A stretch of 64,000 bases of DNA from an uncultured Clostridia bacterium (GCA_934271265.1 CAKQRE010000006.1:1-64000); one strand, 5' to 3'; positions 8,874 through 17,308 are shown, counted from the first letter of the stretch. A program made the numbers and translations. Notes: generated from the sequence alone by a model not told the origin.

Positions 8874-11293
8874 TGAAAAAGAAAAATCTTGCCGTTTTGC
8901 TTATCATTCCGTTCTTGTTTTCGGTTTTAACTACGGTTACCATAAACGCCACGTATATTTACGTCGACGTCGATATTTCCGGTATCGCCTGGGATTACGG
9001 CGATCCGGAGGCTTTTAAACTGAACGAAAACGGGTATAAGCTTAACGCAACGGGAGTGAATCAGCGCAATTATACGATAGCCGAGGGAAACGATCTCGTG
9101 TGGCGGGTAGAAGGCGATAACGATGGCGAGCCGATAGCGGAAATAGAACGGAGATCGGACGGCTATTACCTGAAAACGCTGGGCGTCGGCGCGATAAATC
9201 TAATTTGTTCCAATCAGAAAGGCAACGTAAGCCGGAAGCTCGAAGCGATCATATACGACCGCGGCGTTATCCTCGCGCAGTCGGAAATAAAACCCTCGGG
9301 CGCAAACTACGATCCGAATATTTATTACGGGCAGTACGATATGGACGGAGGGGGAAACCTTACTTCAGCAAAATTCCGTCTGAACGTTACCACGCAGCCG
9401 GCAGAGCTTAAAGACGCGCTCGAATACGAATTTTCGGACAATATCGAATTCGACGAACAAAACTGCGAAGTGACCGTTAAATCCGCAGGGGACGCTTTTG
9501 TGCGGTTCAAGGTCGACGCCGAGGGCGTTCTGCCTTACAAGGCGGCTTTCAAAGTGGTTGAAAACGGCGTAAACGTTTATAACTACGAGCAGCTGCTCAA
9601 TTGCACGAACCGTTCGGAAAACGGAGAGATCGTGGTACTGAGAAAATCGTTCCAATCCGAATCGTTTCTGAAAACCGAGCTCGGAAAGGAGAATAACGTC
9701 ACCTCGTTCGGCACAAAAGGAGGGAACGGTAAATATTCGTTCGCTACGGAAATTTATTCGTTCAAAACAAAATACAACCACGAATATATCGATAAATGGA
9801 ATCAATTTGCCGGCACGGATAAGAGATTTTCGCCGATATCCGATAAAATCAACGTGGGGCTTCGCATAAGAAAAGACTTTTACGGCAACGGTTATACGTT
9901 AAATTTCCATAATCTTACTTATCCTTACGAAACCGTTACGACCGGAGACGGGCAGGAAGTTCCCGTTCTTACCGCCGATAATCTTTTCCGCGGGCCGCTG
10001 CCGTTCTATACGCTCGGAGATCCCAACGGAATGGCGCTTATAACGGCTTACGGGCAGGATAACGCAGGGTTTTATATCGACGGCGACGGAATTACCGTAA
10101 ACGACGTGATCATTAAAAACTGCGACGACGTAAACAGTCTGAAAAAGCTTGAAACGGTGGGAACCGCGGTCGAGGCGGACGGCAACGACATAACCGTTAA
10201 AAACTGTACTCTTTCAAACGGAAAGAACGTGTTAAGAAGTTTTTCTTCTTATAATTTCACCGTAGATAACTGCCTTTTAATGCATGCTCAGAACTTTTTG
10301 TTCACCACGGGGGCAAACGAATATTCGAAACCGGACGGCGATTCGGTGAAGAATTTCTCCGATTCTTCCGGGGAAACGTTCAGCGAGAACCTTGCGGACT
10401 ATATGAAAGAGGACGGAAAGGGCGACGTTTTAATGACCGAATATCTCGGTAATATTCCGAAGGAAAAGCTCGATAATTACAAAACCGCGCTTCGCAATAT
10501 GCAGAACGCGCTCGGAGACGAATCGGTAAAAACCGAATTCAAAGGCAGCACCGAGTTTAAAAACTGTCAGTTTTACGATAGCGGAATATCGTCGATCGTA
10601 TTTGAATCGCTGTTTAACGGACCGTTCCTTTATTCCAAAATACCCTCTCAGATAACCAAAATGTTTTCGTCGTTCAGCGGTCCGGAGCAAAAGCCCCTTA
10701 TTCCCGATCCGCCCGAACAAATTTCCGGCACGAGTTACCCGGTCAAGGTGATTTTAAGCGGCGATACCGCGTTTTACGATTATAAAAATTTCGAAAAGAT
10801 GGATATTTCGGGTCTTATAAACGAAAATATTTCCACGGTGCTGAAAGAGCTTTCGGGAAGCGGCGGTCTGGGCGGCATTACGGGAGGAGCCGATCCCGGT
10901 AAATACGAAATTAACATCGACTTTATTTTCCCGCTTAAGAATCTTGTGAAAAAAGAGGCGCAGAAGCGCAGCGTAAGTTATAGCAGCGGAGACGCGCAGT
11001 ATACCAATATTCCGATCGCTTATTACGGAGGCGGAGCAAACTATTCTACCGTGGAATTTGCGACCGATTACGCATATCGTTTGAATATGAAACCTGCCGC
11101 AGAAGTCGATATCATGGAAACTTATCTTAACATGAGTACGGGAGAGGGCGCAAGACAGTATTACAATATGATGCTTAAAACCGTTACTATCGTTACCGGC
11201 TACGAACCCTTCCGTTTTGTGTTTACCGACGGAGCCACGCTCGGGCAAACCCCCAGCGTCGAAAAAATGCAGGCTCACGCAAAAGGAGTTTGA
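8873..11293 (+). CDS. large secreted protein with right-handed beta-helix repeats
   Basis: An 806-aa exported protein. Residues 1-27 form a signal peptide (KKK, then a hydrophobic core). The next 220 or so residues look like beta-sandwich (bacterial Ig-like) segments. About residues 235-500 contain parallel beta-helix coils, seen as repeated short strands with Asn/Cys ladders such as NDVIIKNC, NDITVKNCTL and NFTVDNCLL. There is no sortase motif, lipobox or C-terminal anchor. Beta-helix proteins commonly bind or cut polysaccharide, but no catalytic residues can be assigned. Translational coupling to the ABC permease suggests they act together at the envelope. Confidence 0.7.
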   Translation: MKKKNLAVLLIIPFLFSVLTTVTINATYIYVDVDISGIAWDYGDPEAFKLNENGYKLNATGVNQRNYTIAEGNDLVWRVEGDNDGEPIAEIERRSDGYYLKTLGVGAINLICSNQKGNVSRKLEAIIYDRGVILAQSEIKPSGANYDPNIYYGQYDMDGGGNLTSAKFRLNVTTQPAELKDALEYEFSDNIEFDEQNCEVTVKSAGDAFVRFKVDAEGVLPYKAAFKVVENGVNVYNYEQLLNCTNRSENGEIVVLRKSFQSESFLKTELGKENNVTSFGTKGGNGKYSFATEIYSFKTKYNHEYIDKWNQFAGTDKRFSPISDKINVGLRIRKDFYGNGYTLNFHNLTYPYETVTTGDGQEVPVLTADNLFRGPLPFYTLGDPNGMALITAYGQDNAGFYIDGDGITVNDVIIKNCDDVNSLKKLETVGTAVEADGNDITVKNCTLSNGKNVLRSFSSYNFTVDNCLLMHAQNFLFTTGANEYSKPDGDSVKNFSDSSGETFSENLADYMKEDGKGDVLMTEYLGNIPKEKLDNYKTALRNMQNALGDESVKTEFKGSTEFKNCQFYDSGISSIVFESLFNGPFLYSKIPSQITKMFSSFSGPEQKPLIPDPPEQISGTSYPVKVILSGDTAFYDYKNFEKMDISGLINENISTVLKELSGSGGLGGITGGADPGKYEINIDFIFPLKNLVKKEAQKRSVSYSSGDAQYTNIPIAYYGGGANYSTVEFATDYAYRLNMKPAAEVDIMETYLNMSTGEGARQYYNMMLKTVTIVTGYEPFRFVFTDGATLGQTPSVEKMQAHAKGV

Positions 11294-11295
11294 CT

Positions 11296-12405
11296 ATGAA
11301 AAAAATAGTTTCTTTAATAATCTGTTTGTTTATGTGTTTTTCGCTTGCTGCATGCTCGTTTTCGTGGGACGAACAAACAAGCATAACTTCCGCCTCGGTG
11401 GTATACGACGAAAAATCCGATAAATATTTCCTTGAACTCGTTTACGAGAGCGGAGACATTAGTAGGATAGAAGTAACGGATCTGAGCGTTTTGCGCGGTG
11501 AATCCGGCTCGAAAGGCGATAAGGGCGATAACGGAAACGGAATTGCCGAGATCGTTACGAAAAATAACGGAACCGAAACCGAGGTGACGATAAAATTCAC
11601 GTCGAAAGAAATGGAGGACGTAACGTTTTTTATTCCCAACGGAGAATACGTTTCCAACGTTCAGATTTTCGAAGCCGACGAAACGCACGAAGGTCCTTAT
11701 CTCGTGTTTACTTTCAGCGGAAGTACCGAACCGAAGGAGATAAACCTTCCTCGCGGCAAAGACGGCGTAGGGATTGACAATATCGAATTTCTTTCGTCCG
11801 AAGACGGTGGATATGCCGGGACGTTGAAAATCACCTTGTCCGACGGTACCTCCAAAGATTTTCCGATTCCCGCCGCAACCGGAATATCGGGGATCACCCG
11901 TTCGGAAAACGACGAAAGCTATGAACTTGTTATAAATTATACCGATGGAACCAGCGAAACTTTCGATTTTTCAAAGCCGAATCAGTGGTTGAACGGGGCA
12001 AGCACTCCCGATTCTTCGCTCGGCAAAGACGGCGATTTCTATTTTAATACGAACAAAAAGATCATCTACAAAAAAGTCGGTTCCGAATGGGTCGTCGTAA
12101 TGGAATTCGTGAACGAGCAGAAACACAGAGTCGTCTTCGAAGCGGAAGGCGCCATGCTTGCGAAAAATAACGTGTGGGTAGGCGATACGGTCGAATTCGA
12201 GGTCGTTCACGGTTGTTACATGACCGAACACGTTCCCGTTCCGCGTAAAAATACGGACGCCGATAAATATAAATTTATAGGCTGGTACCGGAAGAAACAA
12301 GCCGAAACAGGCGAGGGTGAGGAGTATACGCTTGCAAGATTTACCGACCTTACTCCTGTCTGCGACGACATTGTTTTGTATGCCTGGTGGGAAAAAACAG
12401 CTTGA
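11296..12405 (+). CDS. surface lipoprotein with collagen-like and Listeria-Bacteroides-type repeat segments
   Basis: A 369-aa lipoprotein. The lipobox SLAAC gives a lipidated Cys at residue 20. I chose the ATG at 11296, 7 nt after AAAAGGAG and just downstream of the previous stop, rather than the TTG at 11290. A short collagen-like run (GSKGDKGDNGNG) follows near residue 70. Then come repeated beta-rich units containing phrases like DGTSKDFPIP and DGTSETFDF. The C-terminal 90 residues (KFIGWYRKK...LYAWWEK) resemble the flg_new/Listeria-Bacteroides repeat seen in adhesins. It is the last gene of the island and is probably anchored in the outer leaflet of the membrane. Confidence 0.75.
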   Translation: MKKIVSLIICLFMCFSLAACSFSWDEQTSITSASVVYDEKSDKYFLELVYESGDISRIEVTDLSVLRGESGSKGDKGDNGNGIAEIVTKNNGTETEVTIKFTSKEMEDVTFFIPNGEYVSNVQIFEADETHEGPYLVFTFSGSTEPKEINLPRGKDGVGIDNIEFLSSEDGGYAGTLKITLSDGTSKDFPIPAATGISGITRSENDESYELVINYTDGTSETFDFSKPNQWLNGASTPDSSLGKDGDFYFNTNKKIIYKKVGSEWVVVMEFVNEQKHRVVFEAEGAMLAKNNVWVGDTVEFEVVHGCYMTEHVPVPRKNTDADKYKFIGWYRKKQAETGEGEEYTLARFTDLTPVCDDIVLYAWWEKTA

Positions 12406-12422
12406 ACGGAAAGGTGTAAAGC

Positions 12423-12701
12423 ATGCCAGGCAAGAATAATACGAACCATGGTCTGACGGCGTATTTTTGACTAATACTGCGTTACGCTCACGGCTTATAC
12501 GTCAAGTATTAATCCGTTCGCGTGCCTTGTCTTAGCCTAAAAATCCGCCGTCAGACTTGCTCGCAACCAAAACGCCGATATTTTCGATGATTTTTGGTAA
12601 AGGCGAGAGCAGACGTACTTACCGTACTTCAAGCGAGGATTTGCCAAAAAGCGCGGAAATAGCGGCGTTTTGGCAAGGTTCGTATTACTCTTGTCTGGCA
12701 T
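12423..12701. mobile_element. 279-bp MITE-like element with terminal inverted repeats
   Basis: The ends are 25-bp inverted repeats (12423-12447 and 12677-12701) matching at 23 of 25 positions, starting ATGCCAGGCAAG on the left. Inside are two further inverted repeats: GTCTGACGGCG (12451-12461) with its complement (12546-12556), and CCAAAACGCC (12567-12576) with its complement (12664-12673). No coding capacity and no obvious target duplication were seen. Its ends are the same sequence as the 36-bp elements at 25333 and 48283. It lies 17 nt after the lipoprotein stop and directly before that operon's terminator. Confidence 0.8.
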
Positions 12702-12702
12702 A

Positions 12703-12745
12703 ACGGGGCTATAGGTCGATTAGCGACTTATAGCCCCGTATTTTA
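12703..12745 (+). terminator. terminator of the surface/export island
   Basis: A strong hairpin: ACGGGGCTATA with GTCG pairs with CGAC and TATAGCCCCGT around a small loop, followed by ATTTTA. It stands about 300 bp from the last stop codon because the MITE-like element occupies the space between. Confidence 0.7.
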
Positions 12746-12774
12746 CATTCAATTATTATGCCGAAATAATCGTT

Positions 12775-12822
12775 AAAAAAAATAATACGAACCCCGAATT
12801 TGTTTCGGTGTTCGTATTATTC
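12775..12822 (-). terminator. terminator of tRNA-Ser, sharing the repeat core
   Basis: On the minus strand, AATAATACGAAC pairs with GTTCGTATTATT (12 bp) with an inner CCGAA/TTCGG stem, followed by a run of T. It lies 5 nt beyond the CCA end of tRNA-Ser. The arm AATAATACGAAC is identical to the core of the repeat family at 12423 and 48283. Confidence 0.75.
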
Positions 12823-12827
12823 ACATC

Positions 12828-12916
12828 TGGCGGAAGCGAGGGGATTCGAACCCCTGAGCCCGTGAAGACTACACGATTTCCAATCGTGCCCGTTATGACC
12901 GCTTCGATACGCTTCC
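12828..12916 (-). tRNA. tRNA-Ser (GGA anticodon)
   Basis: An 89-nt class II tRNA on the minus strand. The acceptor stem GGAAGCG pairs with CGCTTCC, the discriminator is G and CCA is encoded. The anticodon loop TTGGAAA gives GGA (reads UCC/UCU). A long variable arm and the T-loop GGTTCGAATCC are present. Confidence 0.96.
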
Positions 12917-12941
12917 ATGCCTTCATTTAAAATGCTTATTT

Positions 12942-12970
12942 ATTCTATCTTATTTTTCCTGTTTTGTCAA
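12942..12970 (-). promoter_or_regulatory. promoter of tRNA-Ser
   Basis: On the minus strand, TTGACA (12965-12970) and TAGAAT (12942-12947) have a 17-bp spacer and end 25 nt upstream of the tRNA 5' end. The stretch from here to 13202 is AT-rich, with no other feature seen. Confidence 0.85.
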
Positions 12971-13202
12971 TGAAAAACAAGCAGAAAATCAAAAAAAATC
13001 AAATTATTTTTTGCTCGTCTCAAAAGCGTCGCGAAGGAAGTGTAAAAGGGGAAGATATCGTGCCGGAAACGAAAAACCGTGACGGACACGGAAAAACATA
13101 CCGGCAGTGAGAGGGCGAAATCAAAAAAACGGAGCGGAAGAAAAAGAAAAACGAGGTTTTGCCATATATCAAAAAGAATAAGGGGATATATAAATCGGAT
13201 AT

Positions 13203-13245
13203 TTGCTTTTTTAAAATTAAAATGATATAATTATATCGATATAAT
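13203..13245 (+). promoter_or_regulatory. rex promoter with overlapping palindrome
   Basis: TTGCTT (13203-13208) and TATAAT (13226-13231) have a 17-bp spacer. A perfect 16-bp palindrome, ATTATATCGATATAAT (13230-13245), begins inside the -10 box and covers the expected start site, a good place for a repressor. It does not match the usual Rex consensus (TTGTTAA, spacer, TTAACAA). Confidence 0.65.
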
Positions 13246-13268
13246 TTTACTGATTGGAGATAATCACT

Positions 13269-13898
13269 ATGCCAGACAGGACGATTCCCGCCGCCGTGCG
13301 GGAAAGACTTCCGATATATCTTCATTATCTCCGCGGTTTTACAGGCGGAGGGAAAACAACGATCTCCTCTGCGGCGCTCGCAAAAGGGCTCGGGCTCGGC
13401 GAAGTCCAGGTGAGAAAAGATCTTGCGCTTGTGAGCGGAGCGGGCAAGCCGAAGATCGGCTACGACGCGGCAGAGCTGACAAGTCATCTCGAAAACGCGC
13501 TCGGCATTGCGGAAACGAACGCCGTGATCGTAGGCGCGGGAAGGCTCGGCAAAGCTCTTTTGTGTTATGAGGGTTTTAACGAGTTCGGATTGCACATACT
13601 TGCGGCATTCGATAAAGACGAATCGAAATGCTCTTTCCGCGAAGGCGGAAAGCTCGTGTTGCCGATCGATGAGCTGAAAGAATTCTGCGAGGAAAACGAA
13701 GTGAAGATCGGCGTGATCTGCGTGCCGGAAAAAGAGGCGCCCGCCGTATGCGAGCTTCTTGTTTCCTGCGGAATGAAGGGGATATGGAATTTTGCCCCGA
13801 TAAGACTGAACGTGCCGGAAACGGTCGGGATCCGAAACGAAAACATGGCTGCATCGCTTGCCGTGCTCGCGTCGTCGCTTGCGGAGACGGACGGATAA
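13269..13898 (+). CDS. rex: redox-sensing transcriptional repressor Rex
   Basis: A 209-aa protein with the Rex layout: an N-terminal winged helix (about residues 1-80, including AAALAKGLGLGEVQVRKDL-like recognition elements) and a Rossmann domain with the dinucleotide motif VGAGRLGKAL (about 85-94). Rex senses the NADH/NAD+ ratio and represses fermentation and electron-transfer genes. I chose the ATG at 13269, 8 nt after GGAGA, over the upstream TTG at 13254. It sits alone immediately upstream of the malate dehydrogenase-fumarase-Hdr-Frd operon, which has its own promoter. Rex is a likely regulator of that operon, although no canonical Rex box was found near either promoter. Confidence 0.93.
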   Translation: MPDRTIPAAVRERLPIYLHYLRGFTGGGKTTISSAALAKGLGLGEVQVRKDLALVSGAGKPKIGYDAAELTSHLENALGIAETNAVIVGAGRLGKALLCYEGFNEFGLHILAAFDKDESKCSFREGGKLVLPIDELKEFCEENEVKIGVICVPEKEAPAVCELLVSCGMKGIWNFAPIRLNVPETVGIRNENMAASLAVLASSLAETDG

Positions 13899-14028
13899 AG
13901 CGGAAGCGGGCAGATAAATAAGAAAAGCGAAAAACAATAAACCGATAAAAAAACAAAAGAAAACAAACAGGAAAACGATTGGTTTTTTAAGGGGTTGTTT
14001 TCCTGCGAATTTTGTCGGATACATAGCG

Positions 14029-14104
14029 TTGACTTTTGATTTTCCTTGCTATATAATAAAAAGGATGAGCCGGAAACGGCAGAAAAACGGACAGGTTCTG
14101 TCCG
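14029..14104 (+). promoter_or_regulatory. promoter and leader hairpin of the mdh-fum-hdr-frd operon
   Basis: TTGACT (14029-14034) and TATAAT (14052-14057) have a 17-bp spacer. About 30 nt into the leader, CGGACAG (14088-14094) and CTGTCCG (14098-14104) form a 7-bp hairpin with a 3-nt loop. The ribosome binding site AAAAGGAG precedes the ATG at 14147. Confidence 0.75.
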
Positions 14105-14146
14105 ACGGAAAGACAACGTTCAACGAGAAAAAGGAGATTATAAACT

Positions 14147-15097
14147 ATGAACAAAATCACCGTAATCGGAAGCGGAAGAGTCGGGTCGACGATCGCATAT
14201 TCCCTTACTTGCAGAGGTCTTGCAGACGAGATCGTGATCATCGATATCGACGGTTCGAAAGCGCTCGGCGAAGCGCTCGATATCCGTCAGGGGCTTGCGT
14301 TTGACAGTTCCTGCAAAGTGTATGCCGGTACCTATGCGGACGCGAAAAATTCTGACATCGTGATCCTGACATCCGGAATCGCGAGAAAACCGGGTCAGTC
14401 TCGTCTGGAGCTGATCAAAACCAATATTTCCATTCAGGAATCGATCATCGCGGATATCACAAAGAGCGCGCCGGACGCCGTTTATATCATGGTTTCCAAC
14501 CCTGTTGATATTTTAACGTATACTTTCTGCAAACTTTCCGGGATCCCGGAAAACAGAATCATCGGTTCGGGCGCCATTCTCGATACGGCGCGTCTTCGCT
14601 CGCGCATTGCGGAATATTGCGATCTCGAAGTCGGCAACATTCACGCATACATGTTCGGCGAACACGGCGATTCCGGGTTTTCGCCCTGGTCGATCGCGCG
14701 TATCGCAGGTATGCACGTTGACGAGTATCAGAGATCGGTCGAATCGTCAGATTTCCTGAAAACGAAGATCGATATTCCCGAAATCGAGAAGTACGTGAGA
14801 GAATCGGGCGCGCGCGTGATCTCCCGCAAGGGCGCGACTTTTTACGCGATCGCTTCCACCGTTTGCTATATCGTGAAAGCCGTTCTTTCCGACGCAAAAA
14901 CGGCGATGACCGTTTCTTCCATGATGCACGGAGAATACGGTGTGGAAGACGTTTGCCTGAGTACGCTGAATATCGTAGGCAGACAGGGGATCGTAGGAAA
15001 GATCAATCCCGCGATTACCGAAGAGGAAACGGCTAAGTTGCATCACAGCGCGGACGTGCTGAAAGAGATCATCTCTCAGCTCGATCTGAAGAGATAA
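14147..15097 (+). CDS. mdh: malate dehydrogenase of the lactate dehydrogenase-like type
   Basis: A 316-aa NAD-dependent 2-hydroxyacid dehydrogenase. The Rossmann motif is GSGRVGST (8-15), Asp33/Asp35 in IIDID favour NAD, NPVDILTY and the catalytic His in GEHGDSGF are present, and overall it is closest to L-lactate dehydrogenases. The specificity loop reads SGIARKPGQSR, placing Arg80 where lactate dehydrogenases have Gln and malate dehydrogenases have Arg, with the substrate-binding Arg86 in place. Arg at this site selects the second carboxylate of oxaloacetate. With fumarase 22 bp downstream and fumarate reductase at the operon end, reduction of oxaloacetate to malate is the likely role. A lactate or branched hydroxyacid dehydrogenase is the alternative. 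Confidence 0.8.
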   Translation: MNKITVIGSGRVGSTIAYSLTCRGLADEIVIIDIDGSKALGEALDIRQGLAFDSSCKVYAGTYADAKNSDIVILTSGIARKPGQSRLELIKTNISIQESIIADITKSAPDAVYIMVSNPVDILTYTFCKLSGIPENRIIGSGAILDTARLRSRIAEYCDLEVGNIHAYMFGEHGDSGFSPWSIARIAGMHVDEYQRSVESSDFLKTKIDIPEIEKYVRESGARVISRKGATFYAIASTVCYIVKAVLSDAKTAMTVSSMMHGEYGVEDVCLSTLNIVGRQGIVGKINPAITEEETAKLHHSADVLKEIISQLDLKR

Positions 15098-15119
15098 TAT
15101 AAAACCGGAGATATAAAAT

Positions 15120-16499
15120 ATGGAATACCGTATCGAAAAGGACACGATGGGCGAAGTGAAGGTGCCTGCGGATAAATACTGGGCGGCACAGACGGAAAGA
15201 AGTTTCGAGAATTTCAAGATCGGCGGAGAGATCATGCCGAGAGAGATCACGCACGCTTTCGGCATTCTGAAAAAAGCGGCGGCGATCGCAAACTACAACC
15301 TCGGGAAACTTTCCGAAGAAAAGAAAAATGCGATCGAAGCGGCGTGCGACGAAGTGATCTCGGGAAAGCTGAACGAGCATTTTCCTCTCGTCGTATGGCA
15401 GACGGGCAGCGGAACGCAGTCCAACATGAACGCGAACGAGGTCATCGCGAACCGCGGAAACGAGATCGCGGGGAAGAAACTTCTTCACCCGAACGACGAT
15501 ATCAATAAGAGCCAGAGTTCCAACGATACGTTCCCCACGGCAATGCACATTGCGGCGGTACTTTCCATCGAAGATAAACTTTTCCCCGCAATGGAAAAAC
15601 TGACCGAAACCTTCAGACGACTCGAAAAGGAAAACGAAGGGATCGTTAAGAGCGGAAGAACGCATTTACAGGATGCCGTTCCCGTTGCGTTTTCTCAGGA
15701 GATCAGCGGCTGGAGAGCGATGATCGAGAATACGGAGGAACAGCTGAAACTTTCCCTGAAGGGTCTGAAAGAGCTTGCGCTCGGCGGAACTGCCGTCGGT
15801 ACGGGACTCAATGCGCCCGAAGGCTTCGATACGGAAGTGGCGAAGCAGGTCAGCCTTCTCACCGGCAAAGATTTCGTCACCGCGCCGAATAAATTCCACG
15901 CGCTCACTTCAAAAGACGCGATCGTCTTCGCGCACGGCGCTATGAAAGCTCTTGCGTGCAATCTGATGAAGATTGCCAACGACGTAAGATGGCTCGCCTC
16001 CGGTCCGAGAGACGGGCTCGGGGAGATCTTCATTCCCGAAAACGAACCCGGTTCTTCCATTATGCCGGGCAAGGTGAACCCCACGCAGTGCGAATCGATG
16101 ACGATGGTAGCCGTGCAGGTCATGGCAAACGACGTTGCCGTTTCGATCGGTGCGTCGCAGGGGAATTTCGAATTGAACGTGTTCATGCCCGTGATCGCCT
16201 ATAACTTTTTACAGTCGGCAAAACTCCTTGCGGACGGCATCCTTTCTTTCGAAAGTCACTGCGTAACGGGGATCCGCGCCAACAAAGAAAAAATGGCGCA
16301 TAACCTGCATAATTCGTTGATGCTCGTAACGGCACTCAATCCTTATATCGGATATGAAAACGCCGCAAAAACGGCAAAAAAGGCATATAAAGAGAACATC
16401 TCGCTGAAAGAAGCCTGCGTTGCGCTCGGTTTTCTGACCGCCGAACGATTCGACGAGGTTTTCCACCCGGAAGAGATGGCTTATCCTTATAAAAAATAA
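15120..16499 (+). CDS. fumC: class II fumarate hydratase
   Basis: A 459-aa oxygen-stable fumarase that interconverts malate and fumarate; the length is normal for FumC. The superfamily signature [11 protein letters not shown] (about residues 317-327) and the substrate-site motifs SGTQSNMN and SSNDTFPT are all present, as are [10 protein letters not shown] and the central helical domain. No Fe-S cysteine pattern of class I enzymes is seen. It lies between malate dehydrogenase (22 bp upstream) and hdrB (23 bp downstream), all on one strand. It supplies fumarate for FrdAB at the end of the same operon. It could also be read as an aspartase relative, but the context and motif set favour fumarase. 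Confidence 0.95.
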   Translation: MEYRIEKDTMGEVKVPADKYWAAQTERSFENFKIGGEIMPREITHAFGILKKAAAIANYNLGKLSEEKKNAIEAACDEVISGKLNEHFPLVVWQTGSGTQSNMNANEVIANRGNEIAGKKLLHPNDDINKSQSSNDTFPTAMHIAAVLSIEDKLFPAMEKLTETFRRLEKENEGIVKSGRTHLQDAVPVAFSQEISGWRAMIENTEEQLKLSLKGLKELALGGTAVGTGLNAPEGFDTEVAKQVSLLTGKDFVTAPNKFHALTSKDAIVFAHGAMKALACNLMKIANDVRWLASGPRDGLGEIFIPENEPGSSIMPGKVNPTQCESMTMVAVQVMANDVAVSIGASQGNFELNVFMPVIAYNFLQSAKLLADGILSFESHCVTGIRANKEKMAHNLHNSLMLVTALNPYIGYENAAKTAKKAYKENISLKEACVALGFLTAERFDEVFHPEEMAYPYKK

Positions 16500-16522
16500 A
16501 AAACCGGTCGGGAGAAAAAAGA

Positions 16523-17308
16523 ATGAAAATCAGTTATTATCCCGGTTGCACGCTGAAAACGAAAGCGAAAGATCTCGACCGCTACGCGAGAGCGTCCGCC
16601 GGCGTTCTCGGCGTGGAAATGGAAGAAATCGAGAACTGGCAATGCTGCGGCGGCGTGTATAACACGGCGAAAGACGAGATCGCGACGAAGCTTTCCGCGA
16701 TCCGCGCGCTTGCCTATGCGAAAGAAAACGGCGGGAAACTGCTTACGCTCTGTTCGGCATGTCACAACGTGCTCAAGCGCGTGAATGACGACATGAAAAA
16801 CGATGAGAACGTCCGTCTGAAAGCGAACAATTATCTCGCGGCGGAAACGCCTTATGCGGGCGAAACGCAGGTGATCCATTACCTTGAAATGCTCAGGGAC
16901 GAAGTCGGGTTCGATGAGATCGGGAAAAAGGTCGTGAATCCGATCGGAAAGAAGATCGGTGCATATTACGGATGCCTTCTTTTAAGACCGAGCAAGGTGA
17001 TGGCGTTCGATAATCCCGAAAATCCCACGATCATGGAAGATTTTATTTCCGCGATCGGAGGAATACCGGTGAAATTTCCCATGCGTAACGAATGTTGCGG
17101 GGCGTACGTATCCCTGAAAGATCCGGAACTTCCCGTGAAGAGAAGCGGCGCGGTTCTGAAAAGCGCGGACGAAGCGGGGGCGGAGATCGTCGTGACGGCG
17201 TGCCCGCTTTGCCTGTACAATCTGAAAAAGAACGGAAACGGGAAAGCGAAAGTCGTATACTTTACCGAGCTTTTAGCCGAAGCTCTGGGGGTGAAGGACA
17301 ATGGATAA
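16523..17308 (+). CDS. hdrB: heterodisulfide reductase subunit B homolog
   Basis: A 261-aa protein with two CCG domains. The first is Cys9, Cys41-Cys42-Gly, Cys77, Cys80 (C-x31-CC-x34-C-x2-C), and the second repeats with GCLLLRP, ECCGAY and CPLC. In HdrB these ligate the two noncubane [4Fe-4S] clusters that reduce disulfides. It overlaps hdrC by 8 nt and lies in the order hdrB-hdrC-hdrA, followed by Flx genes. Bacteria of this type lack coenzyme M/B, so the acceptor is not the methanogen heterodisulfide. Here fumarate via FrdBA, or a cellular dithiol, is the more likely end acceptor. Confidence 0.92.
   Translation: MKISYYPGCTLKTKAKDLDRYARASAGVLGVEMEEIENWQCCGGVYNTAKDEIATKLSAIRALAYAKENGGKLLTLCSACHNVLKRVNDDMKNDENVRLKANNYLAAETPYAGETQVIHYLEMLRDEVGFDEIGKKVVNPIGKKIGAYYGCLLLRPSKVMAFDNPENPTIMEDFISAIGGIPVKFPMRNECCGAYVSLKDPELPVKRSGAVLKSADEAGAEIVVTACPLCLYNLKKNGNGKAKVVYFTELLAEALGVKDNG

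Noticed and set aside
8873..11293. Sortase-anchored surface protein
   Set aside because: The C-terminus has no LPxTG-like motif, hydrophobic stretch or basic tail.
11290..11295. TTG start for the lipoprotein gene
   Set aside because: It overlaps the previous stop and lies too close to AAAAGGAG; the ATG at 11296 has proper spacing and gives the normal signal peptide.
13020..14024. Long minus-strand open frame across rex
   Set aside because: It is antisense to Rex, whose domain motifs are unambiguous; the translation is low-complexity Phe/Arg sequence.
14029..14146. Canonical Rex operator upstream of mdh
   Set aside because: I looked for TTGTTAA-spacer-TTAACAA or TTGTGA-spacer-TCACAA forms and found none; only the 7-bp hairpin is present.
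14147..15097. L-lactate dehydrogenase
   Set aside because: The fold matches but the specificity residue is Arg80, and the operon supplies fumarase and fumarate reductase, so malate dehydrogenase is preferred.
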